Origin: CBFIJI01 sp965662885
GTDB lineage: Bacteria; Bacteroidota; Bacteroidia; Flavobacteriales; Flavobacteriaceae
Direction: 5' to 3'
NCBI GenBank assembly: GCA_965662885.1
Contig: CBFIJI010000003.1
Span: forward strand, 1-56,381
DNA length: 56,381 nucleotides
Part shown: positions 51,825-56,381 of the stretch, one piece after another
Position numbering within the stretch: position 1 is the first letter of the stretch
Layout: every line of letters starts with the position of its first letter
Notes under the pieces: generated by a model
Databases searched by the model: none
What the model saw: only the letters and a program-made list of their open reading frames with translations
Told to the model about the DNA's origin: nothing
Made by a program: the position numbers and the translations under genes

Positions 51825-53867
51825 ATGAAACAAACGCTATGCTTGTTCCTTTTCATTGGGCTTTTCACTACCCAATATGGAAATAGTCAAACCACCCCTT
51901 TAAAATCCTTCCAAGCCTTGGATGTTTTTGAATTGGAATGGGCCTCCTCTCCGAAAATTTCTCCAGATGGAAGCCAAATTGTATACCGTAGAAATAGCTT
52001 TGACATCATGCACGACAAAGCTATTGGGAATTTGTGGATTATTCAATCTGATGGGTCTAAGCATCGAAAATTAACTACTCACGAGGGAAATGAATCCAAT
52101 CCACAGTGGTCCCCTGACGGTAAACGAATTGCCTTTGTAAGCAGTACCCAACAGGGAGCTGAAATTTATATGTATTGGGTGGAAAGTGGTCAAGTTGCCA
52201 AATTGAGTCATTTAGAATACAGCCCTGGAAATCTTTTATGGTCCAAAGACGGTAAGCATCTCTTTTTTACTCAATTTGTTTCAACCAACCCCCCCGTACT
52301 CATCAAAATGCCCCCAAAACCTAAAGGTGCAAAATGGGCTGATCCAGCACGTATTACCGATCGCTTAAAACACGAAGCCGACGGAAGGGGCTATATGCCA
52401 ACAGGGTTTACCCATGTTTTTAGTCTGCCTTCTGAGGGTGGAACACCTAGGCAGTTGACCTCTGGGAATTACAATCACCGTGGGCCTTTATCCATATCAC
52501 CCGAAGGAAACCATCTTTATTTTTCAGCGAATAGAAAGGCCGACTGGGAATATGACTTTCGCAATAGTGAGGTATATCAAGTCAATGTTAAAACAAAAGT
52601 TATTACTGCGCTGACAACCAATCAAGGGCCTGATTATCATCCACAAATTTCCCCTGATGGAAAGAAAATTGCCTACCTCGGCTATTCTGATAAACGACAA
52701 GCCTATCAACTCACCCACCTTTTTTTAATGGATGCTGATGGGGGAAATAAACAAATTCTTTCCAAAGATTTAGATCGTAGTATTGCTGCTATCCAATGGG
52801 ATACAAACAGTGAAGGGCTTTACTTTACTTATGACGATAAGGGAAATACCAAAATTGGGTATAGCTCCCTAAAAGGGAATATAAATGTTCTTGCCAACAA
52901 TGTAGGAGGGACCTCCATTGGCCGTCCTTATGGCGGGGGTTCCTATAGTGTTTCCCAAGAAGGAACTATCGTTTATACCCACACACGTCCAGAATATCCA
53001 GCTGATCTGGCTGTGATTTTCAAAAAGAAAAAAACACCACAACGAATCACACAACTCAATGCTGATGTCCTCAATCATAGGACCTTGGGAACCACTGAAG
53101 AAATTTGGTACACCTCCTCTTTTGATGGACGTCCCATTCAAGGCTGGCTCGTCAAACCCCCTTTTTATGATGCGAATAAAAAATACCCTCTCTTGGTGGA
53201 AAACCATGGGGGACCCATTTCGAATTACGGAGACCGCTTTTCCGCTGAAATGCAACTTTACGCTGCTGATGGCTACCTTGTTTTTTATCCAAATCCACGT
53301 GGAAGTACAAGTTATGGGGAAGATTTTGGCAACCAACTCTACCACAACTACCCCGGGGAAGATTATAATGATGTTATGGACGGTGTTGACCATCTCCTTA
53401 AAAAGGGCATTGCACACGAGGACGCTCTTTATGTTACCGGTGGAAGTGCAGGGGGAATTATGACCGCGTGGATTATTGGTAAAAACAATCGTTTTAAGGC
53501 AGCCGTTGTATCCAAACCCGTAATGAACTGGATCAGTAAAACATTGGTGGCTGACAATTATTTTGGTTATGCCAATTCTCGTTATCCAGGACAACCGTGG
53601 GAAAACTTTGAAACCTATTGGAATTTTTCTCCGCTTTCGCTTGTTGGTAATATAGCAACCCCTACCATGGTCATGGTTGGAATGAGTGATTTACGAACCC
53701 CTCCCAGTGAAGCCAAACAATTGTACCACGCCTTAAAACTTCGTAAAATTGAAACCGTATTGGTAGAGCTTCCAGGCGCTTCCCATGGAATAGCCAAACG
53801 ACCCAGTCAATTAATCAGTAAAGTAGCACATACCCTAGCATGGTTTAAACAATTCAATGAATTGTAA
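51825..53867 (+). CDS. Exported S9-family prolyl oligopeptidase-type peptidase
   Basis: The 680-residue protein has a signal peptide (1-21, GNSQ). A beta-propeller domain (about 30-410) carries repeated SPDG-type blades (ISPDGSQIVYRR, WSPDGKRIAFVS, ISPDGKKIAYLG). The alpha/beta-hydrolase domain (about 430-680) has Ser541 (GGSAGG), Asp622 and His654 (GASHGIAKRP). It should remove dipeptides or small oligopeptides in the periplasm. The second S9 gene follows 28 nt after it, so they form an operon. Confidence 0.95.
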   Translation: MKQTLCLFLFIGLFTTQYGNSQTTPLKSFQALDVFELEWASSPKISPDGSQIVYRRNSFDIMHDKAIGNLWIIQSDGSKHRKLTTHEGNESNPQWSPDGKRIAFVSSTQQGAEIYMYWVESGQVAKLSHLEYSPGNLLWSKDGKHLFFTQFVSTNPPVLIKMPPKPKGAKWADPARITDRLKHEADGRGYMPTGFTHVFSLPSEGGTPRQLTSGNYNHRGPLSISPEGNHLYFSANRKADWEYDFRNSEVYQVNVKTKVITALTTNQGPDYHPQISPDGKKIAYLGYSDKRQAYQLTHLFLMDADGGNKQILSKDLDRSIAAIQWDTNSEGLYFTYDDKGNTKIGYSSLKGNINVLANNVGGTSIGRPYGGGSYSVSQEGTIVYTHTRPEYPADLAVIFKKKKTPQRITQLNADVLNHRTLGTTEEIWYTSSFDGRPIQGWLVKPPFYDANKKYPLLVENHGGPISNYGDRFSAEMQLYAADGYLVFYPNPRGSTSYGEDFGNQLYHNYPGEDYNDVMDGVDHLLKKGIAHEDALYVTGGSAGGIMTAWIIGKNNRFKAAVVSKPVMNWISKTLVADNYFGYANSRYPGQPWENFETYWNFSPLSLVGNIATPTMVMVGMSDLRTPPSEAKQLYHALKLRKIETVLVELPGASHGIAKRPSQLISKVAHTLAWFKQFNEL

Positions 53868-53895
53868 CTTCATCAAAAACTAAATTTATTTATCT

Positions 53896-56352
53896 ATGAA
53901 AACAGTATTTAAAAAATTCCTTCTCCTTTTTGTATTAGGGTTCTTCTCCAGTCAGGCACAATTACAGTACCAAACTCCTGACCAAAACATTTTAGATCTT
54001 GTTGATGTTCCTTTAGCCCCTCGAGTGCTTAAGGATCGGGACAATACAACCTTAGTGTTTTTATACCGTCCTGCCTATAAATCCATTGCCGAGTTATCGG
54101 AAAAAGAAATGCGTCTAGGAGGCCTTCGTGTCAATCCTAAAACTTTTAGCAACAGTCGCGCTACCTACTACGATAAGGTAGCAATAATGCGTGTTGACAC
54201 CCCCAATAAAAAAGTAGAAAACGTAATCGGTTTACCTGAAAAGGCTCGACTATCGAACTTTAGTTTTGCCCCAGATCAATCCAAAATCGCCATGACTCAC
54301 AATACGGGGAAGCACTTAGAATTATGGGTGCTCGATTTGAAAACATTGGTGGCAAAAAAACTTTCCGACAAGGTGCTGAATGCAAGTTTAGGACGTGTGC
54401 TTCACTGGTTTGACGACAGTAAAAGTCTTTTAGTAAAATGTCTCCCCAACACCCAAAAGCCCTTAATTGATGCATCGCAAACAATTCCAACAGGCCCAAC
54501 AGTCACAGAAAACTTTGGTAAAAAGGCTCAAAATAGAACCTACCAAGATTTATTAAAAAATCCAACGGATGAATTTAATTTTGAGCAACTCGCCATTTCT
54601 AATTTACAAAAAATTAACCTCGACGGGAGCAGCAAGCCTTGGCTTGGAAACAAGATGTACACATCCATCCGCTTTTCACCCAACGGCCAATATGTCCTTG
54701 TGGAATATCTTTCCAAGCCTTTTTCATATATCGTTCCCTATCGTCGCTTTCCCACAACCATTGCGGTATATACTCGGGATGGATCGTTGATTAAAACCAT
54801 TGCAGAAACGCCTTTACTTGAGGAACTTCCTAAAGGGTTTATGGCCGTAAAAACAGGAAAAAGAAGCATCAACTGGCGAAGTGATCAGCCTGCAAGCCTA
54901 TATTATGTTGTTGCTTTGGATGAGGGAAATCCAGCAAATACCGTGGCTTATCGCGACGAAGTGTTTCAATGGACTGCTCCCTTTAAAGAAAAAGCCAACG
55001 CCTTGATCAAAACCAAAAATAGGTTTAACAGTATCTATTGGGGAGATGCGACTACCGCCATCGTCCAAGATTATTGGTGGAATACGCGCAATGCTAAATC
55101 ATATGTTTTTAATCCCTCCAACACCAAAACGGCTCCTGTAATTATCAGCGATCGAAACATTCAAGATGTATATAGTGATCCAGGTGATTTTGTCTTAAAG
55201 CCAACTCAAATGGGCTATTCCGTTCTTGAAATTAACAAAAATCGTGTCTTTTATATTGGTGATGGTTTCACCGATCAAGGGCAATTCCCGTTTGTTGATG
55301 GTTTGGATTTAAAAAGCCTTAAAAAAGAACGGCTCTACACCTCTACCTATTCAGATAAGTACGAAGCCATTCAAGACTATATGGTGGATCAAAATAAATT
55401 GATGGTTCGTATTGAATCCAAAGATGACTATCCCAACATTTACTTTAGATCACTTTCTGATCAAAGTTTGGAGCAATTGACCTCCTTTAAAAATCCCTTT
55501 TCAGCACTTAAAGAAGTTAATAAAGAATTGATTTCCTATAAAAGAGCCGATGGCTTGGACTTAAGCGGCACCTTGTATTTACCCGCAGCTTATGATAAAA
55601 CCGCCAAGGAAAAAATGCCCATGATCTTGTGGGCCTATCCTAGAGAATATAAAGACAAGAAAAGTGCCGGCCAAAAAACAGTCAATCCCAATCGTTTTAC
55701 CTATCCGTCATGGGGTTCTCCAATTTATTGGGTTACCCAAGGCTATGTGGTATTGGACCGTGCCGCCTTTCCCATTGTTGGAGAAGGAGACAATGAACCC
55801 AACGACACATTTAGAACGCAATTAGTTGCTAATGCAAAAGCCGCCATTGATGCTGTAGATGCTCTTGGCTATATTGACCGTGATCGGGTAGCTGTCGGAG
55901 GACACAGTTATGGCGCTTTTATGGTGGCTAACTTGCTAAGTCATTCAGATTTATTTGCTGCTGGTATTGCGCGAAGTGGAGCGTATAACCGAACCCTCAC
56001 CCCTTTTGGTTTTCAAAGGGAAGAACGCAGTTATTGGGAGGCTCCAGAAGTCTATTACAGTATGTCCCCTTTTATGCATGCAGATAAAATGAAAACACCA
56101 CTGCTATTAATCCATGGAGAAGCCGATAACAATTCAGGAACCTATCCCATGCAAAGTATTCGCTATTTCAATGCCTTAAAAGGCTTAGGAGCGGTTACTC
56201 GTTTGGTCATGTTTCCCAAAGAAAGTCATGGATATCGTGCCAAAGAAACCATTCTTCATCTGTTATGGGAACAAGATCAGTGGCTGAATAAATACGTTAA
56301 AGGTTCGGAAAAACCATCTATTAACAAAACAGTAACAAAACCAAAGGGATAA
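53896..56352 (+). CDS. Exported S9-family peptidase (glutamyl-endopeptidase-like)
   Basis: The 818-residue protein has a signal peptide (1-21, SSQA-QL) and a beta-propeller (about 40-560). Its catalytic domain carries Ser671 (GGHSYGAFM), Asp744 (HGEADNNSGT) and His778 (ESHGYRA). The GHSYGAFM nucleophile and the EADNNSGT Asp loop are typical of S9 members described as glutamyl endopeptidase-like. It is the second gene of an S9 pair and its stop is inside the window, so it is complete. Nothing follows in the last 29 bases. Confidence 0.93.
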   Translation: MKTVFKKFLLLFVLGFFSSQAQLQYQTPDQNILDLVDVPLAPRVLKDRDNTTLVFLYRPAYKSIAELSEKEMRLGGLRVNPKTFSNSRATYYDKVAIMRVDTPNKKVENVIGLPEKARLSNFSFAPDQSKIAMTHNTGKHLELWVLDLKTLVAKKLSDKVLNASLGRVLHWFDDSKSLLVKCLPNTQKPLIDASQTIPTGPTVTENFGKKAQNRTYQDLLKNPTDEFNFEQLAISNLQKINLDGSSKPWLGNKMYTSIRFSPNGQYVLVEYLSKPFSYIVPYRRFPTTIAVYTRDGSLIKTIAETPLLEELPKGFMAVKTGKRSINWRSDQPASLYYVVALDEGNPANTVAYRDEVFQWTAPFKEKANALIKTKNRFNSIYWGDATTAIVQDYWWNTRNAKSYVFNPSNTKTAPVIISDRNIQDVYSDPGDFVLKPTQMGYSVLEINKNRVFYIGDGFTDQGQFPFVDGLDLKSLKKERLYTSTYSDKYEAIQDYMVDQNKLMVRIESKDDYPNIYFRSLSDQSLEQLTSFKNPFSALKEVNKELISYKRADGLDLSGTLYLPAAYDKTAKEKMPMILWAYPREYKDKKSAGQKTVNPNRFTYPSWGSPIYWVTQGYVVLDRAAFPIVGEGDNEPNDTFRTQLVANAKAAIDAVDALGYIDRDRVAVGGHSYGAFMVANLLSHSDLFAAGIARSGAYNRTLTPFGFQREERSYWEAPEVYYSMSPFMHADKMKTPLLLIHGEADNNSGTYPMQSIRYFNALKGLGAVTRLVMFPKESHGYRAKETILHLLWEQDQWLNKYVKGSEKPSINKTVTKPKG

Positions 56353-56381
56353 CAGCATTTGCGTTTTTTTAAGGTTTATCC

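Noticed and set aside
52869..53594. Long open frame (241 codons) on the minus strand
   Set aside because: It is antisense to the S9 peptidase catalytic domain, whose motifs and codon pattern are clear; the antisense translation shows no family feature.

Overview
The window is a 56.4 kb chromosomal segment from a member of the Bacteroidota, most likely a marine-type Flavobacteriaceae. The evidence is low GC by eye, a non-SusC TonB-dependent receptor, exported peptidases with short signal peptides ending near 'AQ', weak or absent Shine-Dalgarno sequences, and a few exact TAnnTTTG -7 promoter boxes. I see no rRNA, tRNA, insertion sequence, prophage, CRISPR array or recognisable transcription regulator. 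Genes are dense, with short leftward and rightward operons alternating.

Layout. 1-370: degenerate 19/20-bp tandem repeats and a strong palindromic terminator. 371-4313 (minus): TonB-dependent receptor, exported cyclase and exported PqqB-like protein in one tight operon. 4357-13151: pirin, nucleoside permease, a lipoprotein, a sodium:solute symporter, a secreted protein, and a Tat-exported HisC-like aminotransferase divergent from an AGCS amino-acid symporter. 13317-17798: exported M20 amidohydrolase, several tiny membrane proteins, OsmC, an ABA4-like protein, YkuK and a GhrA-like reductase. 17795-19874 (minus): a DUF1611 P-loop protein and a dipeptide-epimerase-like enolase-superfamily protein, an arrangement that fits the DgcN/DgcA D-glutamate route.

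20107-30410 is a molybdenum-cofactor island. On the plus strand lie a two-subunit Tat-exported molybdo-hydroxylase (Ior type), XdhC and a MocA-like nucleotidyltransferase. Converging from the other strand is moeA-tauE/safE-moaD-moeB(rhodanese)-moaE-moaCB-moaA, preceded by a decayed YHS-domain gene that has not previously been given a coding call here. A Kazal-type lipoprotein follows. GH15 and a fused trehalose-6-phosphate synthase/phosphatase are divergent at 30747-34871.

34880-43757: exported M20 dipeptidase; DUF4956, DUF2490 and a GT2 glycosyltransferase (plus) facing a PAP2 phosphatase and an ArnT-like GT (minus), which together suggest a lipid-linked sugar modification set; then a second Tat-exported HisC-like aminotransferase in an operon with an AEC-type carrier. 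44219-56352 is dominated by exported peptide-degrading enzymes (M14, gamma-glutamyltransferase, amidohydrolase lipoprotein, two S9 peptidases), plus SOUL and PhzF proteins. Overall the segment suits a heterotroph living on peptides, amino acids and nucleosides.

The most unusual leads are the two Tat-exported aminotransferases, each next to a transporter gene; the receptor-cyclase-PqqB-like operon; the DUF1611-epimerase pair; and the YHS pseudogene at the head of the cofactor operon. No wholly novel system can be proven from sequence alone.
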